Of a DNA stretch of 64,000 bases, positions 36,001 through 44,337 are shown piece after piece; the stretch's first letter is position 1, and every line of letters starts with the position of its first letter. Source of the stretch: Nostoc sp. FACHB-973 (GTDB lineage: Bacteria > Cyanobacteriota > Cyanobacteriia > Cyanobacteriales > Nostocaceae); contig NZ_JACJSJ010000017.1 in NCBI RefSeq assembly GCF_014698115.1, positions 51,921 through 115,920 of the forward strand, given 5' to 3'. The notes below the pieces were generated by a model that was given only the letters and a program-made list of their open reading frames with translations, was not told the origin of the DNA and did no database searches. The position numbers and the translations under genes are program-made.

Positions 36001-39000
36001 TTATTCTTCTGCCAAACATCAAGGCAGAGAATCCTGTTCTCGGTATGATTAACCAGTAGATCGGGTTCTGCCAACAAACCTTGCAGGTGTAAAAGAAATT
36101 GCTGCTGTAGGTTAAATGTATGCGTCATATTCACGTTATTTACTTGCTGCACATAGCTCAAGTATTTTTCTGTTTCGCCATACACTTCTGATAGGCAATC
36201 GCCCTTCAACAGCATCGTCCAAATGAGACATATTACTGCCCAGATGCCAAACCCAATGTCACCTGTTTCATAACTGGTCTGAAGAGATTGTTGGTAAACT
36301 GCGACGTTTTCCACCAGTGGTCTATTGTAGGGATTGATTGCATGACCAAAAACGTTATTGGTTTTGGGAATGAACTTGATGCTATTGAATTGGCGATCGA
36401 GCTTTCGCCCCAAGGTAGCGAACTCATAAGCACTTCGATAATCCCCTTGAATCGTGAGCATCATCCCATACAAACAGTAAGAACAGCCCGAACTTTCGGC
36501 ATTGCCATAGGTTAATGAAGTATCAACCATTAAGAGGATACTCAGAATTGTCAGCGCTTGATTGCCCCCAGTATAAGCAGCTCCCCATAAATTGGGGAGG
36601 ATTGACATACATACCTTCTTCGCCGGATCGGTCATTGCAGGCAGATCGAATAAATCTGCGGGTTGTAGAGTTTCGAGTTTGAGGTGAATCTCCTTGAGTG
36701 TCGTTGCAATCAGCGCTTGCTGACCTTCATCGGTTGCCGGAATGCTCATGCCCATAACACTCAAGCCACTCAGTGCAGCCTCATAACTGGCGAGTAGATT
36801 CTCTCCCTGATTGGATCTCAGGGCTAGTTGCAGACCATAAATATCTGCTAGATGGAATTTATTCTGAGCGTACTGTAATGCCCGATGGAAGAGTCTTTCT
36901 GCCTCGTCAAAGCGCCCTGTGATGTATTCGCACTCTGCACATTCCCGATAAAGCTTAAATGTGAGGTCGTAGGCAGTCTGCCAACTATCTTCGGGAAGCA
37001 TTTCCATGCCGATGGCGCAATATTTAATAGCTGCCTTATAAGCTGTGGAAACTTTTGCTTTTTTGCCAGCAATCAGATTCAACTGAGCTAACTCATAGCG
37101 ATCGCCGATTCGATCTATCAGAGCAATTCCATTGTTCAACTGATTAACAATATCAAAAACATTGAGTTCTACAGCTTCAGGTGGCGTATTTTGCAATAGC
37201 AATTGCCCAATTTTGAGATGAGTGGCTTGCTTTTGGTCGTCAGGAATCAGAAAATAGGCAGCTTGCTGGACGCGATCGTGCAGGAAACGATAGGTTGGAT
37301 TAACTGTCTCTTCTGGCTCAGACTTTTGGGCACCCTGAAAAAACTTGTAAATCTGACTCGTGGGTAAAATCAAGCCTTCCTCCAAGGCTTTCCACAATGC
37401 TGTTGCCACATCGGTTGCTGATTGTTGTGAAACGATCGCCAATGTTTCCAGATCGAACTGTGCCCCCACACAAGCAGCCAGCTTCAGTATCTCTTGAGTA
37501 AATTCTGGCAACTTTTGTAATTGCCGCGCCATGAACTGGACTACATCATCAGTGAGCGAGAGCAATTTCACTGATACCATATCGCACTGCCAGTGTCCTA
37601 CTTGCAGGTCATAGGCAATGTAGCCCTCCTGATGCAAAGCTCTGAGAAATTGGGTAGCAAAGAAGGGGTTGCCTTTGGTTTTTTGATAGACTAACTCTGC
37701 CAGGGGTTGCGCTAGAACTGTGGAACAACTGAGGGTGTCGGCAACCAAACAATCGATCTGAGATTGACTTAACGGGGCGAGGGTAAGGGTACTGATAGTT
37801 GCTAAGGCTTTCTTCATCTCCTCCAGTGTCAGCATTAGGGGATGGGTGGGAAAGACTTCGTTATCTCGATATGCCCCAATCATCAGCAGGTAACCCACCT
37901 CGCTTTGACTCATCAACACTTGCATGAGCTTCAATGAAGCTGAATCTGCCCACTGCAAGTCATCGAGGAACACCACTAATGGATGTTCTAGTGTAGCGAA
38001 CACCGCAATGAATTTCACAAATAGCAAGTTGAAGCGGTTCTGGGTGGCACTACCTGAGAGTTCTGGGGCTGCTGGTTGTTTGCCGATAATCTGCTCTAGT
38101 TCGGGAATGACTTCTATTAGGACTTGCCCATTTTCACCTAAAGCACAGAGGATTTTGTCTTTCCACTGCGCCAGCTGAGTATCATTTTCACTCAGCAGTT
38201 GTCCCATTAAATCTCGGAAGGCTTGCACAAAGGCGCTGAAGGGGATGTTGCGGTTAAATTGGTCGTATTTACCTTTGATGAAGTAGCCGCGTTGCCGTAC
38301 AATCGGCTTATGCACTTCGTTGACAACCGCTGTTTTGCCAATCCCCGAAAACCCAGCAACCAGCATCATTTCTGTTGCGCCAAGGCTGACTCTATCAAAG
38401 GCTTGCAGGAGGGTTGAGACTTCGGTTTCTCTGCCATAAAGCTTATCGGGGATGATGAAGCGATCGCACACATCCCTACTCGCAATTTGAAAATATGTAA
38501 TTATACCATCAACCTGTAGCTGATGCAAACATTTTTCTAAATCAAATTTCAGTCCCAATGCACTCTGATATCTATCTTCAGCATTCTTCGCCATCAATTT
38601 TATGACAATATCACTGATTACTTGGGGAATCTCTCTTCCCTTTTCTCTGAAATCGGGTGTTGGTTTAGCAATGTGACAATGCACTAATTCCATTGGGTCA
38701 TTTGAAGCAAAAGGTAACTCTCCTGTAAGTAATTCGTAGAAAGTTACACCGAGGGAATAGAAGTCTGTGCGATAATTAATCCCACGATTCATTCTACCTG
38801 TTTGTTCTGGGGAAATGTAAGCTAGTGTCCCTTCTAAAACATTGGGATTAATCAGTGTTTGGGTTTCTCGCGGTAATAAACATGCGATACTAAAGTCAAT
38901 TAATTTAACTTGTTTGGTTTCGGGATTAATTAATATATTGCTCGGTTTGATGTCTTTATGAATAATGCCCTTGCGGTAGAGAACATCTAAGATGTTGCAG

Positions 39001-39350
39001 AGTGCGATCGCTATTTCTAAAAATTCTTCTACAGACGTAATATTATTTTTGGCAAAATAATTGTTCAGGGAAGTTCCCCCAAAATCTTCCATCACCAATG
39101 CATAGCCATTTTGGTAAGCTTCCAAGCTATAAGTTTGAATAATTAAAGAAGAATTAATATTTTTAGTAATGGTGTATTGATTGCGAAACGACAAGAGTTC
39201 GCTGAAGCTGGGATAAGGATTTTTCAGCAGTTTAATTACTACCGGGAATAAGTCAGTTTCTCGAACTGCTCGATAAACCAGTGTTCTCGAACCATTGTAG
39301 AGTTCTTCAGTGATGCGATATCCGGGAATACTGACAAGAGTGCGGATCAT
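33093..39350 (-). CDS. Hybrid Ser/Thr and histidine kinase with AAA, GAF and PAS domains
   Basis: About 2085 residues. Order: Ser/Thr kinase (about 8-275; VIKLL lysine, catalytic loop HKDIKPSN, DFS instead of DFG), AAA ATPase (P-loop GFSGIGKTAV near 332), a long TPR-like helical region, GAF (about 1430-1580), two PAS domains, HisKA (phospho-acceptor His in AHEMNNPLG near 1831) and HATPase (ending DNGKGMSE, TTKTVGKGTGLGLAI). This is the HstK-type architecture common in Nostocales. No receiver or output domain is included. A TTG at 39416 gives 22 more residues; ATG at 39350 aligns better with the start of the kinase fold (IPGYRITEELYNG). Confidence 0.9.
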   Translation of the reverse strand: MIRTLVSIPGYRITEELYNGSRTLVYRAVRETDLFPVVIKLLKNPYPSFSELLSFRNQYTITKNINSSLIIQTYSLEAYQNGYALVMEDFGGTSLNNYFAKNNITSVEEFLEIAIALCNILDVLYRKGIIHKDIKPSNILINPETKQVKLIDFSIACLLPRETQTLINPNVLEGTLAYISPEQTGRMNRGINYRTDFYSLGVTFYELLTGELPFASNDPMELVHCHIAKPTPDFREKGREIPQVISDIVIKLMAKNAEDRYQSALGLKFDLEKCLHQLQVDGIITYFQIASRDVCDRFIIPDKLYGRETEVSTLLQAFDRVSLGATEMMLVAGFSGIGKTAVVNEVHKPIVRQRGYFIKGKYDQFNRNIPFSAFVQAFRDLMGQLLSENDTQLAQWKDKILCALGENGQVLIEVIPELEQIIGKQPAAPELSGSATQNRFNLLFVKFIAVFATLEHPLVVFLDDLQWADSASLKLMQVLMSQSEVGYLLMIGAYRDNEVFPTHPLMLTLEEMKKALATISTLTLAPLSQSQIDCLVADTLSCSTVLAQPLAELVYQKTKGNPFFATQFLRALHQEGYIAYDLQVGHWQCDMVSVKLLSLTDDVVQFMARQLQKLPEFTQEILKLAACVGAQFDLETLAIVSQQSATDVATALWKALEEGLILPTSQIYKFFQGAQKSEPEETVNPTYRFLHDRVQQAAYFLIPDDQKQATHLKIGQLLLQNTPPEAVELNVFDIVNQLNNGIALIDRIGDRYELAQLNLIAGKKAKVSTAYKAAIKYCAIGMEMLPEDSWQTAYDLTFKLYRECAECEYITGRFDEAERLFHRALQYAQNKFHLADIYGLQLALRSNQGENLLASYEAALSGLSVMGMSIPATDEGQQALIATTLKEIHLKLETLQPADLFDLPAMTDPAKKVCMSILPNLWGAAYTGGNQALTILSILLMVDTSLTYGNAESSGCSYCLYGMMLTIQGDYRSAYEFATLGRKLDRQFNSIKFIPKTNNVFGHAINPYNRPLVENVAVYQQSLQTSYETGDIGFGIWAVICLIWTMLLKGDCLSEVYGETEKYLSYVQQVNNVNMTHTFNLQQQFLLHLQGLLAEPDLLVNHTENRILCLDVWQKNNFEAGINWYCFLKLQLLYLYGHYADALEVAAIAEKTLASNLGLFPIVLFHFYYPLSLAALYPEATPENQQHYWDVMQQHRQLLETWTQTCPENFLHQSLLLGAEMAKVSGNYANAIACYDRAITTAKENHFTQIEALANELAAKFYLEWGKDRIAQEYITQAYYAYARWGAKAKVADLEKRYPQLLAPILQQTRSPLSTNETIFGLGSVTSSSSTTCSSVSDILDLKAILKASQTISGEIELEKLLSSLLSIVIEDAGADKCVLMLLRDERLLVKGLIVQGAQPIVLQRLPVEDSQDIPLKLIYKVKHNRQTVVLVDAIADPILANDPYILRQQPKSILCCPILHQGKLMGILYLENNLATGAFTSDGSANAKGERVELLNLLCAQAAISLENARLYELSHKYAQQLEQSFAELSASNSRFEKLVDNVPGVVYQYQICADGAMSLTYISRECDELYEITAEQAIANVQLLLERIHPDDDASYQQSVTNSMQTLTPFQWSGRIITPSGILKWIHAEARIEQKADGTVVWDGLLLDISERKQAYEQLRASQQRLQLLVQQTPLAVVEWDTNFRVTDWNPAAERIFGYTKQEALGRHFKFIVPQAIQAQIEQVSIDIISHQGSNYSINENLTKDGKTIICAWYNSPLVTADGELIGVASLADDMTDVYDELRLRKLAEAELQQKAQELETALQNLQQAQLQMVQSEKMSALGNLVAGVAHEMNNPLGFIAASIKQAKPTFADIVEHLKLYQETLSNKSEEIIDHESEIDLEYSLEDLPKMLDSMTIACDRLKNISTSLRTFSRADRDYKVPFNIHEGIDSTILILKHRLKANEQRPAIAVVTNYGNLPQIQCFPGQLNQVFMNILANAIDALDESNDGRSFEEIKANPNCITITTSLENNLVKIAIIDNGKGMSELVKQKIFDHLFTTKTVGKGTGLGLAIARQIVEETHDGKLSCNSVLGEGTEFIIEIPV

Positions 39351-39416
39351 ACTGCGCTCATCCTCAAAATTGCTGGATTTAGTATTCCCAGATATATCAA
39401 GTGACTTATATAGCAA

Positions 39417-40874
39417 TCCTATTTGATTTTTGAAACAACTCTTACAAGATAGAAGAATTCAGAATTCAGAAGCCAGCAATCTTGACGCGACGCTCGTTAC
39501 GCTAAAGCGTCTCCCCTTCTCCCAAAGAAAGAGGCTAGCGCCAAGGGAGAAGGCTCGCTCATAGCAACGCTATGCCGTTCGCGTTAGCGTCTCTGAAAGA
39601 GAAGGCGTTGCCTCTCGTTCGCGGGTGCAGCGACCACAGGAGAAAGAGAAGAGAAGGCTTTACGCTACGCTATCCGCTTTTCTGGTCAGAATACCCAACT
39701 GAATTCTGAATTCTGACTCCTGAATTCTGTTTAATACAAATTATCAATTCTGAATTCTTACATACAAATTAACTTTTACTATAGATTTTCAGCATTTCCG
39801 GACATCCCAACAAATAAACATTTATAACAATTGTCTGGAGATTGCTATTAATTAATTTTCATATTTCCTTTACTTATTTCTCATCAAGTTTATATATTTC
39901 TGCTATTTTTCTTGGAAAATTATAGTAACCTGAATTTTAGTGAGTACATTACTTGTTATCTACCATCTAGCGAAAAATCGCTATCTTTCAGGTATGTACC
40001 ACAACTCCACAACTTCGCTGTCAGTTCTTGAATTTCTCACTCAAAATCGTCCACAGTGACTATTTATCCCCACACAACACTAGAACCCGTTTCCAGTACT
40101 TATGAAGAGATTTCCTTGTGCTGATTCAGTCGCCTGTGCGTCTCACTACACATCATCAAGGCGTCAATTATCAGCTAACCCTTGTTGTCGCCTATACAGA
40201 GAAGTTCTGCGATCGCCAATTTAAGTAAACGGCGTTAAAAAGTCAAGCTATGTTACGAAATGTAAAATCAGTGAATGCCTTAGAAATGGGTCATTCCACA
40301 GTTTTTACAAAACTAAACATACATGGGTTTTATCGTGCCGACTTAGTTAAGACATTGAATTGATTGAATGCTGAGTTTGAAAGGATACTTTATTAATGAA
40401 GTTACCATCAAGAATAAACTTCTCAGAAAAGTGTCAACACGTCAGTTGTTCAGCTTCTTCTTTCATCAGTTATTGCTTTTAATATTAGGGTGTAAAATAC
40501 GGATAACAGTGATATTTTTGTGACTGATGGGCGAGAGCCAATAGTCTATGCGTCGCACTTGAGTTACTGTTAGATTGGCTAGATTAGCGAAAGATACAGA
40601 AAGTCAATCTAATTTTTGAAATACTATTTCCTGACAACAGTCGGGTCATTTTGCTATTGGGCAATAGCATATGGATTGATTTATTTGTATTCGTGCATAT
40701 AGCTTAGCAGAGATTGGTGAATTAGCAGTTGGGGGGTGTGGAATCTCTGTACTAACTTAAATGTGACCGCTATATTTATCTGAACAGTGCTTCTAATTAA
40801 TGTCGCTGTGAATTCCGAAAACGAAATTCACCAATTTCGCCTGCAAATATTAATTTTATTCCAGAGCCATCCCA
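39417..40874. other. Long intergenic region before the PatA-like gene
   Basis: The first 350 bp are repeats (listed separately). The remaining 1.1 kb is AT-rich with no credible reading frame. It presumably holds the promoters of the divergently placed kinase and PatA-like genes; I could not identify them with confidence. Confidence 0.5.
39455..39760. repeat. Composite palindromic repeat block
   Basis: Flanked by inverted GAATTCAGAATTCAG / CTGAATTCTGAATTC arms around several nested hairpins (GACGC...GCGTC, AGAAGGC...), including a copy of the TACGCTAAAGCGTCTC repeat family. Resembles stacked miniature elements; no coding content. Confidence 0.6.
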
Positions 40875-41969
40875 ATGAAGACACTTCCGATTAGTAGATA
40901 CAGATTTTTCCAAAAACTCCAACCCCTATCTCTGTTGAAAAAAATCACGAGTAAGTCTGTTACTGGTTGTTTGCAAGTATTTAGCACTTCAGGTTCTTGG
41001 TCAATATATGTAGATGAAGGTAAACTGATTTATGCCTGCTACTCAGAGAAAATGTTTGAGCCACTTTACAGAAATTTGCAACGCTTGAGTCAGCAAATTT
41101 CTACTCTCCCTCGCGGAATTCATGAACAACTGCGGGCGATATTTGAAACTGGCATTGAAAATCAAGCAATACCAAATCCAGATTATCTAGCTATTTGCTG
41201 GTTAGTCAATCAAAAATATATCAGTCCCTCTCAAGCAGCGATTTTGATAGAGGAATTAGCACTAGAAGTTTTGGAATCATTTCTGAGCTTAGAACAGGGA
41301 AGTTATGAATTTATTCCTGAAAGCTTTTTGGATGATATGCCAAAGTTTTGTCATCTGAATCTTCGTTTACTAGTTGAACGATGTCAATCGCCCAGAAGCA
41401 ACGCAGAGCATTTTTCTGTAAGGGTAGGAGCTAATAGCCAGACATTAACAGTTTCTCCCGTACAACCCTCGCAATTTTTGCGAAAAAATCAGCCGCAACC
41501 TGAAACTAAAACTACACAAAAGTCGCCCAGACCGTACAACGGCAATAAACCAGGAACATACGATAATACGAGTCAGCAAGTCGTACAACCGCCTACTCAG
41601 AAAAAAGTCTACACAATCTTTTGTATTGATGATAGTCCTGCGGTATTGAGTACTATTCAAAGTTATTTAGATGAGCAAACTTTTTCGGTTATCGGAGTCA
41701 GCGATTCGTTCAAAGCTTTAATGCAGATTATCCGCACAAAACCCGACATAATTTTGTTGGATATTTCCATGCCTCATTTAGATGGATATGAACTTTGCTC
41801 TTTGCTGCGGAAACACTCGCATTTTAAAAATACACCTGTGATTATGGTGTCAGCGAAATCAGGATTGATAGATAGAGCTAAAGCCAAATTAGTCGGAGCA
41901 TCAGGCTATTTAGCCAAGCCTTTTACGCAAGGAGATTTATTAAAAGTAATATTTAAGCATATTGTTTAG
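40875..41969 (+). CDS. PatA-like response regulator (PATAN domain plus receiver)
   Basis: 364 residues. The N-terminal PATAN region (about 1-170; VTGCLQVFSTSGSWSIYVDEGKL, LPRGIHEQLRAIFE) is followed by a Gln/Pro-rich linker and a CheY-like receiver (about 248-364) with phospho-acceptor Asp in ILLDISMP and Lys in LAKPFT. Same architecture as PatA, which controls heterocyst placement, and as PixG/TaxP regulators of phototaxis or pilus motility. With a CheY-like gene directly after it, the pair resembles the start of a Pix-type set, but no CheW/CheA genes follow. Confidence 0.88.
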   Translation: MKTLPISRYRFFQKLQPLSLLKKITSKSVTGCLQVFSTSGSWSIYVDEGKLIYACYSEKMFEPLYRNLQRLSQQISTLPRGIHEQLRAIFETGIENQAIPNPDYLAICWLVNQKYISPSQAAILIEELALEVLESFLSLEQGSYEFIPESFLDDMPKFCHLNLRLLVERCQSPRSNAEHFSVRVGANSQTLTVSPVQPSQFLRKNQPQPETKTTQKSPRPYNGNKPGTYDNTSQQVVQPPTQKKVYTIFCIDDSPAVLSTIQSYLDEQTFSVIGVSDSFKALMQIIRTKPDIILLDISMPHLDGYELCSLLRKHSHFKNTPVIMVSAKSGLIDRAKAKLVGASGYLAKPFTQGDLLKVIFKHIV

Positions 41970-42027
41970 TTTTTTTTATAGATAAAATAAATAAATTTAA
42001 TTAACATATTTTTTGGGAGATTGAAGC

Positions 42028-42411
42028 TTGAGTATTAACTGGGTGACTACTATTCTAGTTGTAGAAGATTGTCGGCAGGAATTGGAATTAATTAGTTATT
42101 ATCTGAGAGATAAAGGTTACAACGTAATTAAGGCAACTACTGCTAAAGAAGCTCTAGAACTAGTTTTAGAAGAAAAGCCGGATGCGATTGTTACTGACGT
42201 TGTAATGCCGGGGATGAGTGGATTTGAATTATGTCGCTTCCTCAAAACAAATCCGACTAATCCAAAAATACCTATTGTAATTTGCAGTAGTAAGAATCAG
42301 ACAATTCACCGCTTGTGGGCAAAGAAGCAAGGTGCTGATGCTTATATAATTAAGCCTTATACGCCTGAACAACTACTGAATCTGATTCAATCAGTAGAGG
42401 CTATTGTTTAG
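42028..42411 (+). CDS. CheY-like single-domain response regulator
   Basis: 127 residues, TTG start with GGGAGA 7 bp upstream. Receiver motifs: acidic pair VVEDC, phospho-acceptor Asp in AIVTDVVMPG, Ser in VICSSKN and Lys in YIIKPYT. It follows the PatA-like gene by 58 bp and is probably co-transcribed, as with pixG-pixH. The stop codon directly abuts a fragment of a MITE. Confidence 0.9.
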   Translation: MSINWVTTILVVEDCRQELELISYYLRDKGYNVIKATTAKEALELVLEEKPDAIVTDVVMPGMSGFELCRFLKTNPTNPKIPIVICSSKNQTIHRLWAKKQGADAYIIKPYTPEQLLNLIQSVEAIV

Positions 42412-42455
42412 ACTGACGCTCTGATGCGGAGAGATTTTAATAATAAGTGATTAAA
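42411..42455 (+). repeat. MITE fragment, copy D
   Basis: GACTGACGCTCTGATGCGGA and a following GAGATTTTAATAATAAGTG match the inner half of the MITE seen at 42522-42619. The left half is missing; the fragment begins at the stop codon of the response regulator gene. Confidence 0.55.
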
Positions 42456-42460
42456 CCATA

Positions 42461-42482
42461 GGGTAGCACATATGTACTACCC
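42461..42482 (+). terminator. Hairpin after the response regulator
   Basis: GGGTAG and CTACCC arms around CACATATGTA, followed by TAAAAAGG; a short hairpin that may end the regulator transcript. Confidence 0.5.
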
Positions 42483-42521
42483 TAAAAAGGATCGAGGTTT
42501 AAATAGATGAAAAAGGCTGTA

Positions 42522-42619
42522 ATATCAGGTTCGGATGGATACTTATAATTAGGCCTGACGCAAAGACGCTCTGACGCGGATAATTTTGAATTATAAGTAA
42601 TTAAGCGAACTTGATATCA
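42522..42619 (+). mobile_element. Palindromic MITE, copy A
   Basis: About 98 bp with imperfect terminal inverted repeats: left ATATCAGGTTCGG with CTTATAATT, right TTATAAGTAATTAAGCGAA with CTTGATATCA, and an inner CTGACGC/GACGC...CGCGGA core. The whole element is an imperfect palindrome. Related to copies B, C and D. No coding potential. Confidence 0.7.
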
Positions 42620-42676
42620 TACATCTGATGCAGCACTACTTGAATCTAAAATCCAAAATCCAAAATCTAAAATTCC

Positions 42677-43156
42677 CTAGGCTGCGCCAAATTCTGATTG
42701 TAAAGCATCATCGTTGTTATCAGCGATCGTTGCCACAATGGTGATTAGCCTAGAGACTTCGCCGGGAGACAACTCCGCTAAGGTGCGTGTGGATATCACA
42801 ACCACCCGATTTTCAATAATACCGAAACGCGCTTCAAAAGTGCTAGAGCAATTTAACTCCAAAAGATACCGCATTAACTTAGGTTCATTTTTGGCAGGTA
42901 AATCTAGCACCGCAGACCAAACCGTTATGGTGTCTTCATCGCTTTTTCCACTCAGTTGGACAAATACTTCCACACTTCCGTACTTAAATTTCCAGAGATA
43001 ACTACCCTCTGGCGTGTGGCTAACCATTGCACTGTCATCTTGTTCTAAGCTGTCGATGACATTTTCAATTACCTCCACATGGTTAATACCCGTTGTCTCG
43101 GCGATTAACTCATTGATGGCTTCGTCGCTAGTTAGAGTTTCTTGGTAGCTTGTCAT
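42677..43156 (-). CDS. YbjN domain protein
   Basis: 159 residues, no signal or membrane helix. The chaperone-like YbjN fold is suggested by YLWKFKYGSVEVFVQLSG, LMRYLLELN, ARFGIIENRVVVISTR and LSPGEVSRLITIV. Function in cyanobacteria is unknown; such proteins resemble type III secretion chaperones in fold. ATG at 43156. It stands alone, facing the PatA-like operon. Confidence 0.82.
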   Translation of the reverse strand: MTSYQETLTSDEAINELIAETTGINHVEVIENVIDSLEQDDSAMVSHTPEGSYLWKFKYGSVEVFVQLSGKSDEDTITVWSAVLDLPAKNEPKLMRYLLELNCSSTFEARFGIIENRVVVISTRTLAELSPGEVSRLITIVATIADNNDDALQSEFGAA

Positions 43157-44322
43157 ACAGATTTTTTTCTCAATATACTCGCTGTTTTATCTACACATAC
43201 TATGCCTTTTAATACCGTTTGTGGACTTGTAAAAACAAAATCCCTTCGACTCTACGCTAGCATTACAAGTCTCCTCCCGCAGACTACGATTATCATTCTC
43301 ATACAAATTTATTTCTACTCAAAGGCGTATTGACAAATTCCACTCGTTTTTAACTTGTTCCGAATGAAATCCACATTCAGTAGACCGAAAAGTTTTGCGA
43401 TGCCTTCGGCGGGCGCAGCCATCGCTAAAAAATAGTAGTCTGTGATACCGTTTTTGGAGAAAAGTGCAAAAGCTGAAAGATTTAGATGAATGATAAATTT
43501 AGATTATTAATCAGAGCCAAAAACCAAGCAACATCAGGCGGACGGTAAATAAACTTCGCAGGCTAACCCATAATTGCGGTCTACTGCTTGGCGTAAAAAT
43601 TCAAGCATCTGTTTGAGTGTAGACAGATGAGAGAAAACTTATCATCATATTCTGGTGTGAGATTTGCTCTTACACTTAGCTGATTCATTAACTTTACTTA
43701 TATTACAGAGCCAACTCAGCCATTTAACACTGGCATTTAAAAATACTAATTTTCAACAAAAATCTACTTATACAGGTCTTGATCACGGAGCGATCGCAAA
43801 ACTTTTCGGTCTACTGAGATTACATCTTTATGCTCACTTTTTCCTTAATTAGAAGTCCCTAATCAAAAATTCGCTTTACATTTCTTTTGTTACAGTTCTG
43901 GGTGCGGAATGTGGGATTTATTCTTTGGAAGTCCCATAGCCCAAATCCACGTAATTGTGACAGAAGATTAAGTTTACATTGCGATTGCATAAAAGTTGCA
44001 CCAACCTCTGAGTATTACTTAGAGCAAAGTGTTGTTAGCGGTAGCGTGGCGTTGAGGCAGTGCTGAGTAAAAACCCAGTTAATTCAAGGCTTTGGGCAAT
44101 CAACATTGTCCTCACCTATGTGACTATGGCTATAACTTCCCAATTAACTAAATAAAGAGATTAGTTATGAAATAAAAAATACTCGTTAAAAGAAATAGAC
44201 ATTTTGTTGGTAAAAAGTAGAGGAACCCTTGAAAGCATAGTCTTACTAAATTAACAACTTATTGTAGAACTTTCCTAGAGTCCAGCCTGATAATTGTTAT
44301 TCAATTAAAACATTGAAACTAA
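43157..44322. other. Intergenic region upstream of the PKS cluster
   Basis: Contains a 439-bp inverted-repeat-bounded element (listed separately) and then about 500 bp with no gene, the likely promoter region of the lipid synthase cluster. A GTGGAG ribosome site lies just before the first start codon. No confident NtcA- or HetR-type site was found by eye. Confidence 0.5.
43378..43816. mobile_element. Element bounded by 24-bp perfect inverted repeats
   Basis: The left arm at 43378-43401 begins CAGTAGACCGAAAAG; the right arm at 43793-43816 is its exact reverse complement. The 391-bp interior holds a GCGATGCC...GGCGGG repeat and two short remnants of open frame, none recognisable as a transposase. 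Looks like a non-autonomous transposon or decayed insertion sequence. Confidence 0.6.
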
Positions 44323-44337
44323 GTGGAGTTGATCAAA

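Noticed and set aside
43664..43852. 62-codon plus-strand frame
   Set aside because: It spans the right arm of the 24-bp inverted-repeat element and has no recognisable motif.
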